NCBI GenBank assembly: GCA_031772625.1 | Contig: CM062815.1 | Span: 607,927,918 to 607,991,917, forward strand | DNA length: 64,000 nt | Reading direction: 5' to 3' | Source of the DNA: Pinus tabuliformis | Taxonomy: Eukaryota; Streptophyta; Pinopsida; Pinales; Pinaceae | Shown here: positions 23,701-36,230 of the stretch, one piece after another | Position numbering within the stretch: position 1 is the stretch's first letter | Layout of the letters: every line of letters begins with the position of its first letter | Translations under genes and position numbers: made by a program | Notes under the pieces: generated by a model | Told to the model about the DNA's origin: nothing | Seen by the model: only the letters and a program-made list of their open reading frames with translations | Database searches by the model: none

Positions 23701-24655
23701 AAAGAAATTATCTAGGAATTGACGGCCCAATTGTCCTCCTAATTCGAGATGAAAGATCTTGGTGCTACAAACTATACTTTGGGCATGGAAATTAAACGAG
23801 ATCGAGAAAAGAGGGATCTCTTGTTAAACCAGAGGAAGTATGTCGAGACAATATTTCTGAGGTTTAATATGCAGGATAGTAAACTGGTGAGGATTCCTAT
23901 TCCTGTAGGTGTAAACTTTTTTGCTGAACAGTGTCCCAAGATTAAATAAGAGGAAGAGAGCTTATCCCATGTTCCATATTAAAGTGCAGTAGGTAGCCTA
24001 ATGTATGCAATGGTCTATACTAGACCAAACATTACACATGCAGTGGGAGTATTGAGCAGGTTCATGTCAAAACTAGGGAAGGCACATTGGACAACAATTA
24101 AGCGGGTTTTCAGGTATTTTCGTGGCACCAGTTATTATGGCTTGTGCTACCAAAGAAGACCAGGATTGGATAGAGTTTTGGACATCCGTGGCTTTGTTGA
24201 TGCAGTCTGGGACGGAGAACTAGATCAGAGAAGATCTACAAGTGGGTATGTGTTTAACCTATTCGGAGGTGAAGTCAGTTGGATGAGCAAGAGATAGTTT
24301 GTAGTGGCACTTTCAACTATAGAGGTAGGATACATGGTAGCCACTCTTGCAAGCAAGGAAGTAGTTTGATTGCAAAGATTGTGTTCAAGTATGGGGTTAG
24401 TACAATGAGCTATAAAGATAGAATGTGATAGCCAAAGTGAAATTTTCTTGGCAAAGAACCCTGCTTATCATTCAAAGACAAAGCACATTGATGTTCAGTA
24501 TCACTTTGTGAGGGATATGGTTGAGGAGAAAAAGGTGTTGTTGGTAAAGGTGGACACTTTAAAGAATAGAGCAGATGCATTGACAAAGTATGTGACCACT
24601 GAGAAGTTCTCTTGGTTTAGAGAAAAAAGGGGCGTTGCAGGGTTGGACCAATGAC
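20740..24655 (+). pseudogene. E6 gag-pol region
   Basis: Fossil copia polyprotein. gag begins near 20740 (KIEEFNGQSFDLWKINMEDL); a zinc-knuckle-like segment lies near 21405; the protease region near 21570 (SFHFTPHRKWF, then VFLGDD and LHIPALAINLIFVGKMDD); the pre-integrase segment near 21995 (MLWHQRLGNIGEMGL); integrase to about 22640; reverse transcriptase at about 23137-23950 (KWVFKKKMN, SLYGLKQPPR, LVLYVDDMLLIG); RNase H-like part at about 24000-24655 (STSGYVF, AKNPAYHSKTKHIDVQYHFV). Order and motifs are those of TNT1/Tork copia elements. Many breaks; nothing suggests present activity. Confidence 0.85.
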
Positions 24656-24692
24656 TAAGCTATCTTGTGGCCCCTTGTGGAAAGAAAATTAC

Positions 24693-24703
24693 AAGTGGGA
24701 GAA
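24693..24703 (+). promoter_or_regulatory. Polypurine tract of E6
   Basis: AAGTGGGAGAA lies directly before the right LTR; typical copia plus-strand primer site. Confidence 0.7.
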
Positions 24704-25389
<686 letters not shown>

Positions 25390-25490
25390 GTAGGGCATGG
25401 TGATTCATAGATTTGAGATTATGTGTCCATGAAAGACTCAAGATTTGAAGACGATTTAGCCTCTCATAGTTTATGGGTTTTAGGCATAGG
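25390..25490 (-). pseudogene. ORF1 family, copy 2, N-terminal end
   Basis: Continues copy 2 on the far side of E6: the sequence after the GTAGG duplication matches 38865-38970 of copy 3 (GTCATAGATTTGAGATT and onward). It is part of the same fossil as 17112-20116. Confidence 0.65.
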
Positions 25491-25907
25491 CTTCTTCATT
25501 TTGACCATAAGGATAAAATCTATAAATAGAAGGCCTGCATATTACTTGGTTGACCAGGTGAATTTTGGACAAACGACATTGAGGAAGCTCTTGATTGTCT
25601 AATAGGAGAACAAATTCGTGGACTAGTGGAGCAAAAAGAGTACTCAACTGTAGGAAATATACTTTTAAATTCAAATGGCTAATGGGTCAACTTTTTAGAG
25701 GCGGGAGAAAATGGTAACATGATGACAGGTGAGATTGTTGACGTTGATGACACCTCAGTGTGTGGCGTGGCAAGCATGGTCCCCACCTTTCTTCACCGGG
25801 TGAAAAGAGGGAGTTAGGATCAAGCCAAGACCGCCCAAAGTTAATCTGGGTCGTCGATCCACCAAATCTTCTTTGTTGACTTTTCTCCTCTGCGGAGTGG
25901 CGCCGAC
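25491..25907 (-). other. Leader ahead of ORF1 copy 2
   Basis: Aligns piecewise with 38980-39214, 46806-46972 and 50785-50871, that is with the E3 leader once E4 and E5 are recognised as insertions. On the minus strand, CTATAAATAGAAGG-type sequence is absent from the start codon area of no copy: the plus strand shows CTATAAATAGAAGGCC at about 25520 near the ORF1 start. No coding content recognised. Confidence 0.5.
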
Positions 25908-26219
25908 ATATAGGCCATGCCTGTTCTCCCCCCATAATTATCCTAGGGGTTGGACGGGTTGCGATGAATAAAGATCCACCCGAAAATTACTCAAAGTTTA
26001 AGCAAAGGGCCCCGCCTTCCATTAACCTCCTACTCTTAGATTGTTATGTCCATGAAAAGAAGTGTTTAATGTTGCCTTTTCCTGAGTGTGTTTAGTGCAT
26101 AAAAAGCACCTATATTTTGTTTTCTTTTTCCAACTTGGTTGTATCTGTTCTTCATCTTCATAGGGATAGATTTAGGACCATCTAATGAAGATGTAATCAT
26201 GCTAAAGAGGAGAACAACA
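25908..26219 (-). repeat. LTR-like block shared by E3 (3' side) and ORF1 copy 2 (5' side)
   Basis: About 310 bases matching 50872-51186. On the minus strand both start TGTTGTTCTCCTC. The inner end is placed only approximately, at a primer-site-like GGCGCCACTCC. The plus strand contains GTGCATAAAAAGCACC. Position suggests one LTR that ends E3 on one side and begins the second ORF1 copy on the other, as in tandem LTR arrays. Confidence 0.45.
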
Positions 26220-26540
26220 TTAGCTCCAACTGGGGACAATGCATTGCAAGAAATTCGTTGAGAACCTGCAGATTAGTGCCTTATTAATTGGGTGTGGAGT
26301 TAATTTTTTGAAGAATGTATAAAAATAAAACAAAAGAAATAAGGGTATAAAAACATATCTGGTATTTACAATGGCTCACTGGTCTATACAGTGAATGGGA
26401 GTGGAATTATTTAATGCTAGAAATAGAGCTTGAGAAATTGCCCATTTATAAGCAGTTCAAGCACTTGACCATCTAATTTCTCCAGCAATAAGGTATTGTT
26501 TCCCTTTGTTTCGTCTAACTTGAAAGGTTTGAACTACAGA
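26220..26540 (-). other. E3 3' untranslated region
   Basis: No domain; lies between the end of the integrase region and the left LTR-like block. On the minus strand CAGTTGGAGCTAA just before TGTTGTTCTCC is the likeliest plus-strand priming area, but it is not a clean polypurine tract. Confidence 0.4.
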
Positions 26541-29500
26541 GGATCAAATTTCCCATGATTTCCTTTATATTATCTGCTAACATCCCACCTAAGCACTAAA
26601 TCCCCTGGATGTAGGGATCTTTCCTTTACCTTTTTGTCAAATAGATCCTTCATTTTCTCTTGATATCTGATCAGATTCTTAGTTACTTTCCCTCTGCATT
26701 CTTGCAGTTCCACCAGTGATTTATCCTCCTGATTAAAGAGTTGGGCTCCTCCTCAGCATCCTATAATAATTTTTCCACTGGCATAGCTAATTGGACAATG
26801 AAAATTGCAACAATTCCATATACCAATTCAAAAGGAGACTTCCCAGTTGATATCTTGGTAGTAACTCTATTAGTCCATAATGAAAATTTTAGTTGAGTCC
26901 CAATTTTTCTAATTTTCGGCTATGGTCTTCTTTAGCATTTTCACTAAGGTTTTGTTTGAAGATTCAGTTAATCCATTCCCCTATGGATAATAAGTGGTGG
27001 AATATCGTAAAATGATATTGTAATTATGACAGAAGTTAATAAACTTTGTTGATTTAAATGCATGAGCGTTGTTAGTGATGATCTTCCTCGGAGAACAAAA
27101 TCTAGCAATAATATTCTCCTCAATAAATTTAATGACCACTACATCGGTTGTGTTTCTAGAATGGATGGCCTCCACCCATTTAGTGAAATAATTTGTTGCT
27201 ATGATAATCCACCTATGTTGACCAATAGATGGTGGATGTATTTCCCCAATGAATTCTAGCCCTCACTGTCTGAATGGCTCTTTTATGGAGACAAGGATCA
27301 GAGGAAGGGGTGCTAGTCTCTGCTTCTCAACAAATATTTGGAATTTTTCATAGGCCCTTATGTAAGCATGGATTTCACCAAATAAACTAGGCCAATAGAA
27401 ACCAACCTTGAGAACATTATGGATCGTGGTTATCTAGCTATAATGTCCTCCAAAAGCAAAACTATAGAACTCATCAATCACCTTAGGAACCTACTCTTCC
27501 ACTAGACACAATAACAGGACTCCCACCAATACTTCTAATACAACTGGCCATATGAGATAAAAAAAAAATTACCTTGTAGTCTCAAGGCCTTATATTTTAC
27601 TTTACTGGAATTCAATGGGAAAGTCAGAAAAATTAAATAGTGAACAAGATATTTGTACCACTTTGAGGCTAAGTTTCAATGTATTTCTTTCCTTCTTCTC
27701 CTTTTCTTTCTCCTTCCTGGTTTGCTAACAAGTTTATGCCCAAGGCTTAGCAGTTAGCTTCAGACAATATTTTAGCCAATCCTTTCCCTTTGATCAACTT
27801 GGTGGGTTTGATATCCATATCATATTCTTGAATCTTAGCAATCCATTTACCTCTCTTTCCTTCACTGTCACCCTATATGAGGATATCTTTTACAACAACT
27901 GTAGGGTCATAAGAAATCACATTTGATTGCAAGACATAAATGTGAAAGGCCTCCAAAGGTTTAACTAAGGCATAGGGCTTCTTTTCTAGAATATTGTATT
28001 TCAACTTTGAATTTCAAAACACCCAGCTAAAAAATGCAATTGGTTACTCATGTCCTTCGCTATTTTTATACAATAAAAAATTGCCACCAAGTTAGGAAAG
28101 GACAAAGTGAAAATGAGGAATTACCTCTTATAATTGGGGCTAGCTAAGACTGGGGCTTCTACAAAATCCCTTTTGATTATGGAGAATGACTCTCGGGATT
28201 CCATAATCCTCTTGACCTTTCTGTCCTTGTTTAACATTTATGTGATTTCATTGACAATTTCAACATAGTTTGGTATGAACCTTCTTAGGAAAATTATTCT
28301 ACCCAAGAAGAGTTGAATATTCTTCCTATTCGTTGGTAATGGAATATTTCTAATGGACTCAGCCATTTTGGGATTAATTTTCACTCCTTCCCTTGCCAAA
28401 ATATGGCCCAATAGCTTCCTTTCACTTAAAGAACACTGTGATTTCTTAAGGTTTAAAGATAGACCATACTTCCTACATTTTTCAAATGTGAGTTGCATGT
28501 GTTTGAGATGTTCCTTGTATGACTTCGAGAAAACACTTACGTCATCTAGATAGATCACTGCAAATTTTTCTTTCGCCCCCACAAATGCTATATACATTAC
28601 CCTTTAAAAAGTGGCTCCAACATTTATAATGCCAAAAGGCATTCTCACATACATAAATGTTCCCCAAGGTGTAGTAAAAGTTGTTTTTTTTATCCCCATG
28701 GTGTACAATGACCTGGTTCTATCCAGAGAAACCATCCATCATGGACATTCGGGCAAACCCTACTACTTTCTATATAATATAATCCATTTTAGGAAAAGGG
28801 TAGTTATCTTTCAATGATGCCTTATTCAAATTTTTGAAATCTATAGATAGCTTATTTTCACCACTTTTCTTCCCGACAGGTACTAAATTTGCTACCCAAT
28901 CTGAATACCTCAAAGGCACAATAATCTTATCTTGTAGAAACTTCTTCACTTCCTTTTCAATTGATGGGAGTAACAAGGGATTGATTTTACTAAGCTTCTG
29001 CTTGTATGGATTCATTCCAACTTTTAGAGAAATATTGTTTTGTATGACATTGGGGACGAAAGTCTTCAAATAATCATATGACCAAGAAAACACATCCATA
29101 TACTCATTAAAATGGTCAATATATCTTTTTTGTATCCTTTAGGGATTCCTTTATCTAACCTTATGACTCTAGGATCTCCTTCCATGCCAATATTACAATC
29201 CTCCACCTCTTCCTCGACCTCTTATTTAGCTAGTTTAGTAGCCACATCATTTGAGTTAAAAATCCTCTCCAATGGAACCAAGCCTCTGGGGATGTTATTT
29301 CCCTTCAATTCTAATATTTTGTGACCAACAATTAATTCCTCCCAACCGGTTTGTTGTTCCTCTATTGTATTTTCATTCTCCTGATCAATCACTGAGTTTG
29401 AGAATTCCCCAATAACCTCCATAAATATCTTGATATGTTCATCATCCTCGAAAACCTACCAGTACTTCATGTTGTCTGGTATTGAAGACATATATATGAC

Positions 29501-32500
29501 CTTAACTTCATGTCTAAGAAAAGGGTTTTGGGGGGATTTGAAATTTCTAGCAACAATTTCCAAGGAGTCAGCCATCCTATTCTGCTCCCTAGGCAGAAAC
29601 TCAATATTGAATGCTGAGAAAAAAATTTCAACCAAATTCCATACCTCATTCATATAAGACTTCAATCTTGTGTGTTTGGTATGAGATTGATCCTTTACTT
29701 GTTTCACCACCAACTGAAAATCTCCAAACAAAGCAAGCACGCAGTATTGAGGTTTTTTGCATCTTGCAGCCCCAACAACAATGCTTCATATTCAGCAACA
29801 TTATTAGTGGCCTCAAATTCTAGCTTGAAAGAAAAATGAATCAAGATACCTTCTGGGGAAACTAATAGCATGCCTACTCCATTACCTTCCCTAGAATAAG
29901 CACCATCAAAATATAATTTCCATATTTGATCATGCTCTAGAGGTTGTTTACCCAATTGGGCAGAAAACTCCACTTGGGTATCTCCCATGATTTGATCATC
30001 TTCCTCTAGTAATAGACAAAAAAAATATTTCTCTAGACCATACACAGGAGTGTTGTTTAAACCATCTGCTTTGGTAAGAGTCTTTACAAATTTGGATTCC
30101 CTATATAATCGACACTCCTCTCCACCAAACATTGGAATGGTAGCATATATTAGATCAAGTCTAATAGAACCCCCAATTTTTATCCCTCATGACCTAGACA
30201 AAAGCATACCAAATCTTGCAGGGATGTCAACAACTACGATATCCATTACTACACTCTTCACTAGGATTTGCTCCAAATCGACTACTAGATCTTTGATCAT
30301 ACCCAGGCACTTTACTCTTTTAGAATCAAAAGAATACAAATATTTGTATGGTTTTGTTATTTGCAGACCTAATTTTTCCATTACATATAATGGCATTAAA
30401 TTATGAGAAGCTCTCGAGTTGAGCATATAGTTATGTAGTAGCAAATCATGAATCACCAGGGTGACATAGAATAGAGGAGTGTAAGGGTCTTTCTCCTCCA
30501 CGTGTGGTCAACATACAACCATGGACCTTTCCTATTGTAGATTAAGACTATCTTGAAGGGGGTTGGTGGTGGGTGAACTTATGAATTGAGAAATTTGAGC
30601 TTTATAACTAGGTTGTTTCAGTAATTCGGTCAAAGGGATAGATATCTTAACCTTCTCTAGTTCTTTTCAGAGATTGAAAGAAGAGGGATTATTATCAATT
30701 TTAACTGACACAGAAGGTTCTTTGTTTTCATTGTAGTTTGACTTTGTTTTCTTTGGTGTTTTCTCTATATTGGGGGCTCCAAACTTTAGAGGAAGGAGGT
30801 TGGAGGAACCTTTTTTGGTTGGTGGGATGGGGTTGAGTGGTTTCTACCCTTTATTTACTAGTTTAGGGAGACTTGGGTGAAGAGTTTCTTCATTCTCCTC
30901 TTGTGTCTTGGACCTTTTTCTAGAGGAAATCAAATAATATTTCCTATGTAACTAGTCTTACATGAATCCAACAAACTTTGTACAGTAAATATCTATCTCA
31001 TCATCATCTAGTGGGGCATCCAAATCTTCCCCTTCTCCTTCATGTGCTTCTATCTCATTTTGTCCCTTTGAGAGAGAGGAGAACTAGTTTTATTGTACTT
31101 CTATAATATCTTCAACATTTTCCTCAAGGTCATATTCTAAATATAAAGGAGGTTGAATATGACCTTATTGATCCTTTCTCTCTTTGTAAGAGCTACAAGG
31201 GTGGCCTCTTGTATTGGGGGTTAAACTTCCTACTGGGAACTTGTTGACTTTGTTGAGGAGGATTTTTTCTCTCCAATTCCAATTTCACAAGTTTGTTAGA
31301 AAAATTCCTTATCAACTTGTTCATTTCATCTAACTTATGTTCTTGGGTTTCTTTTACATGGCCTGAAGAACTGGCTTCTTCCTTTCCCTTCCTCCTATCA
31401 CCATATTCGATCTTCCCTTTCCATTTTCTATTAGAGGTGAAATTTGATTCAACTTCCAGGGCATATATTTGAATTTGATCCATAGTATGAGACTTTCTTT
31501 CTCTGAGAGTAAACCCAAAATATGTTTCAAAGGATCCAACAAAAACCACTTTGGCAGTGGCTTGTAGAGGTTGGCAGGAAGGATGTTATCTAATTTATTA
31601 AACCTCTTTATAAATTTTGAGACATCTTCATTGTGTTTTTTCTTCATTGCATTAAATTCTATAAGAATATACCCATGGTCCTTTTTCTTCCCCCACTTCT
31701 ACATGAAAGAGTTATCCATCTCTTCCCAGGTGTTAATTGAAGTATTTGGTAGAGTATTTAACCATTTCCTAGCCTCCCCATCTAAGGACTGAACAAAGAG
31801 TCTTAGGACTACATCCATATGTTCCACATTCAAATTCTCAACAAATGCACAAAAAATTTCTATATGTTTTTGGGCTGAAATATCATCCTCTTCGGTTAAT
31901 CTTGGCAAAATTTTAAGGTAATATTGTGACATCCCATTCAGATGTTAGTGCAAGTTGAGTGGACCATATTTATTAAGTAGAAAACTAGAGACCGCCATGT
32001 TTTACAATTGAGGTGGTATGATATTTACCACAGGGCCTGGTTGAGGAGTTGTATGGATAGTAGCTAACTAGAGCTAAGGTGGAATATTACTAGTGCTCAA
32101 AGTCAGACTAGTGATAAGGATATCTTTGACTTCTTCAACTTTTGGGAAAGTATGGAACGTGAAAGGAGGTGAACTGACAGAAGATTCTTCAGATTTGATT
32201 CTTGAGGAATATGAGCTAAACAATGGGAAGCGCTCTTTGGAATATTCCAAGACTTTGGAAGAGGACTCAGGGTAGTTTATCTCAGCCTTCTGTGAGCTGG
32301 AAGTTGACACTTCAGGAAATGAGGTCACAGGATATGGAGTAATGGGAGTTCTTTCTTTCCAAATCCTCCTGGAAATAATTCTTTCAGGGTCAAATATAGG
32401 GGGAGTCTTTCTTGAGAAGTTTCCATGTGAGTATGAGGCATTTCAAAATCTAGGGTGATCAAATGAAACTTTAAACAATGGAGTAACCAAGGTGAGAGAT

Positions 32501-32640
32501 CTTCAACCCACACCCCCTTTTGCTCACCTGACCAAGGGGTGTATAAATATCGTACCCAGGGAAAATATTTTGATTCATCCCTTGCAATGGTGCCAGAAGA
32601 TGTTGTAGCTCCTAGAGACAACATTCGGGTTGAGAGAGGC
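26541..32640 (-). pseudogene. E3 gag-pol region
   Basis: Fossil polyprotein, read on the minus strand. gag at about 32624-31190 (SLDGEARKWLNTLP, typical retrotransposon gag helix); protease-like part at 30501-30187 (NSRASHNLMPLYVMEKLGL); an RNase H at about 30060-29456 (WKLYFDGAYSREGNG, NNVAEYEALLLGLQDA, FLPREQNRMADSL); a linker with GNNIPRGLVPLERIF; reverse transcriptase at 29100-28238 (YSDWVANLVPVGKKSGENK, VIYLDDVSVFSKSYKEH); a second RNase H part near 28230-27720 (IQEYDMDIKPTKLIKGKGL); integrase at about 27500-26541. The RNase H ahead of RT is the arrangement I know from one Tat sublineage with two RNases H. Many breaks. Confidence 0.8.
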
Positions 32641-33123
32641 CAGTTCCTAGGACATATTAGAATGTTTGTAAGATCTTTCCATTGATATTAGACATTCAAA
32701 ACACATTAAGAATTGATAAATGGTTCAGATATATCTTCCAAAGTACGGGATTGCTTATTAATAGAAAAACCTAAAAAGGACTTAATAACAAAGCTCTGGT
32801 GGCTAACTTACAAAAGCACATAGTTCATTTTATCATTGTAGCATATATGGAAGAATACCATGAGGAAAAGAAATTTAATACACAAGGATTATCATAGAAT
32901 CCTATGCATCAAACTTCAACAAGAAAATGGTAGAGTGAGAAAATGTAAATGAATTTCAGAGAACATGGAGCGTTTATTAAGCACATTATATCTCATTTTT
33001 CATAGGCATATTTAATGAGAATTAGACACAAATGAATCCATGGTTTTAAGATCAAATATAGAAACTACTATTACATGCCTTGTGAGAAGAAAGAAACACA
33101 TAATGGAATAAACAAAGAAGAGA
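32641..33123 (-). other. AT-rich spacer between ORF1 copy 3 and E3 gag
   Basis: About 480 bases without coding content. It could be an intergenic spacer or an intron-like region of the element; no decisive splice signals were identified. Confidence 0.4.
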
Positions 33124-35323
33124 TTACATACTACAACTTCCTAAAAGTAGAATCACCATAACTTCTTGCTTAATTTTCCAATGGACATATTTGGTTCTTT
33201 TTCTATTCACAATATAAACAACCCCTTGAAACAAAAATTTCGAACCCTTCAAAATTACTTTGTCTACAATTTTATAGGGCCTCATGGACGAGTACCCTTT
33301 ACAAAATATTCCTTCTTTATCTTCTAATGATTCATCATAAAAAAAATGGTGTGAGCATGCTACTTGCACAATTGTACTAATTGAACCCTAACTGACTTGA
33401 TTTCATTCTTAAAATGGAATATTTACAAAAACATAAAAATAGAAAGGTGTCATGATTAACATGATCAAAATGTATTCATTGCTACTCAGCTGCTTTTGGT
33501 AGAAGAGATCATGGGTCAATGATCCAGAGACATGGACTATTGATGAACTAGTCACAATTCTGCCACAACGTTGGGATTTGGAGAGGACAGTGAAAGAAGC
33601 TCTAATATGCAATCTTAAGACTTGTGATCCTTGCATAATTTGGCCTAGTGTGAAACAAGGTCCTCACCAGCCATAGTAATTGGATATCCCTCCTGAGATA
33701 GTTCACTACAGTTTTCTCCTTTAGAGAGGAGGTCTTCTCATGAGAGGAGTCAACTATTCTCTTAGCCTCTACTAGTATTTGATTGTACTTCACCCATGGG
33801 ATCAATCCTCCTACAAGGTTCGAACAATTGGGTAGTCCATCTCTAATTCTCTACTTGAACTTTGAGTTAAAAAAAACTACATATTTAAGCACTTTTTCTA
33901 GACATTCTATGGCCTTAGCTCTTCAGTTTCCTTCTGGATAATCTTGGAGACCTCCAATATTGCAGTTACCCGATCTACAATATCTATGGTCCTCAACTCA
34001 CTTGTTGGTTTTTCATTAATATACTGGATGAATTTTTCAGTTATCTCAACATTTCTTCCATCCTCCTCCTTGACAGATAGGATAAAGAACTCATAGTCCT
34101 TGGATGAATTTTTTTGCTCTACCATCAAGGTTATATTCTCCTAGTTATTCTTCATCTTTGTTATTATTTCATCCCATATCAGTTGTTTGGCCTGGAGGAT
34201 GGGCATGTTACCTTTCAGTCTACTTTCAGCTCAGTAACCTCCTGGTTTGTAGTTTATAGACTTTTGTTGGTTAGCTTAGCGTTAGTCCTTGCAGTCTCCA
34301 GTTGTTTCTCCTTTTGTGCAATAGCATGCTTAGCATTATCAAAATCTCCTTACACGGTCTTGAGTTTTTCTTTAGAGAGTTGTAGCTCAGTGAGTGTCTT
34401 AGTGAGCTGCTCGGCGGGATTTTGTGGATTCTTCGGTACCAACATTACACAAATATGAGAATCTATTCTCTTTTGGAGCTCTGACACCTATTTCTTGAGG
34501 GATACTACATCATTATTCTTATTTATCATCTCCTTGGATCCTTCCACCTAGGATAATTCCCTCAACTACACATGTTCACTAGTAGGCATCTTTAACTTAT
34601 GTCTTAGGTCTTGGATCTCAGCTTGTGAACTCTCGATAAGAGTCTCTATCACAAATTTATCTTATTGGTTCACTCCTAACCTAACAATCAGTTCTTTGAA
34701 TTTCTCATTTTGTAAATGCAAAGCTCTGGAATTAGTCTCTTTTACTTTAGTTTTGTGGCAGCCTTCTCCAGTAGCTTCTTCGCTTTATAGATAGTCATAG
34801 AATTTTGGCTTAGTTCACTGTAAAGAATCTCTCCAACATGTCTATGAAAGTTGATTTTGTTTGGAAGAGGGACACTATTCATGTCTAGAGATACATATAT
34901 AACCCTAAAATGTGAGCCTGATAGAAGAGACTGGGCCGAGGGATGATGTAAAAAAAATTGCATTTGATTTCTCTCTAGGTCCATGGCAGCTAAAAGTATG
35001 GTTTGGTAAGGGATCGAATGTGATGCTAGTTGTTATTGCATCTCCTCTATGATCCTCTTGTTACTTTATTATATTACCTTTCCTGTAGCCCAACTAGATC
35101 ATGCTGCTACTGAGCTCCCAGCAGAACACGAAAGTGCTACCTATGTTGATGAAGAGGAAAAAGCTTGAAGTGGGTCTTCTAAGGTCACCTAGAAGCCTGC
35201 CTGGTCTAGCTTTATGTCAATCAACTTGGTCTCGATCTCTTCATAAATTGTTTCTTGGATTTTGGCCCTTTTACTAGAGTTAGCTTCTTCCATCTCCACA
35301 TCTCTAATCTCATCTACATTCCT

Positions 35324-35685
35324 TGTTATGTACCTAGGGGGGATAATATGGGGTACCAAGGGAGGTACCCAAGGTAATAATGTAATAATGGGATGGGACA
35401 TAGTAATAAATAAGGTGGTTAACCCATGTCATGTAAGGGACCACAAGTAGTTAATAATAATATAATGGGCCCATGGTATTAGTTGATGGTATGAGGAAAC
35501 CATGGTAATGATGCATGGTATTGTATGTATGAGGCCTATATAAAGGCTAGAGACTCCACATAGGAAGATGAAGAGAAGTATTCTTGTATGAACAGGCATA
35601 TGGCTTGTGGAGTGCTCTCCTTCCTTAAGGAGTGAATGTATGGTGTTGCCCTACCATAAGGGTTTTGATAATAAAGAAGAATTTA
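35324..35685 (+). repeat. First LTR of the TRIM-like element
   Basis: TGTTATGTACCTAGGGGGGA start; TATA box GCCTATATAAAGG near 35548; matches 35697-36040. Confidence 0.8.
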
Positions 35686-35696
35686 GGGGGGTGGAA

Positions 35697-36124
35697 TGTT
35701 ATATACCTAGGGGGGATAATATGGGGTACCAAGGGAGGTACCCAAGGTAATAATGTAATAATGGGATGGGCCATAGTAATAAATAAGGTGGTTAACCCAT
35801 GTCATGTAAGGGACCACAAGTAGTTAATAATAATATAATGGGCCCATGGTATTAGTTGATGGTATGAGGAAACCATGGTATTGTATGTATGAGGCCTATA
35901 TAAAGGCTAGAGACTCCACATAGGAAGATGAAGTGAAGTATTATTGTATGAACAGGCATATGGCTTGTGGAGTGTTCTCCTTTCTTAAGGAGTGAATGTA
36001 TGGTGTTGCCCTACCTTAAGGGTTTGATATTAATAAAGAAGCATTTATATCTATTTTTGGGTTATTTGCATTATCTTATGTTTTGATATCAGATCTATAA
36101 TATTTCCGGGTTAGATCTACAACA
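35697..36124 (+). repeat. Second LTR of the TRIM-like element
   Basis: TGTTATATACCTAGGGGGGA start and TCTACAACA end, followed by TTCCT. Confidence 0.85.
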
Positions 36125-36230
36125 TTCCTCTTCTGAGTTTTATCCTTTGAAGTCGGAGTCTCAATATCCATCTCTGTATTAATAGGCTAGGAATCGAAGC
36201 TAGCCTTCCACTGAACTTTGGGCCTATACT

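Larger units (their letters stand above)
35324..36124 (+). mobile_element. TRIM-like miniature LTR element
   Basis: Two direct copies of one LTR, 35324 to about 35685 and 35697-36124, are separated only by a polypurine tract (TTTAGGGGGGTGGAA). TTCCT duplications at 35319-35323 and 36125-36129 flank it. ORF1 copy 2 carries the uninterrupted site (CATCTACATTCCTCTTCTG near 19060). Both LTRs hold GCCTATATAAAGGC (TATA box) and AATAAAGAAG (poly(A) signal). It has no coding capacity, so it would depend on another element. The LTR copies are nearly identical apart from a short length difference, so it is fairly young. Orientation is from the TATA, poly(A) and polypurine order. Confidence 0.85.

Noticed and set aside
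32580-32605. Possible gypsy primer-binding site (TGGCACCATTGC on the minus strand) with an LTR to its right
   Set aside because: No partner LTR was found, the match is partial, and the coding-like ORF1 and gag regions lie on both sides.
35189-35823. Duplicated 62-63-residue frames with identical ends
   Set aside because: They lie in the two LTRs of the TRIM-like element and are identical for that reason.
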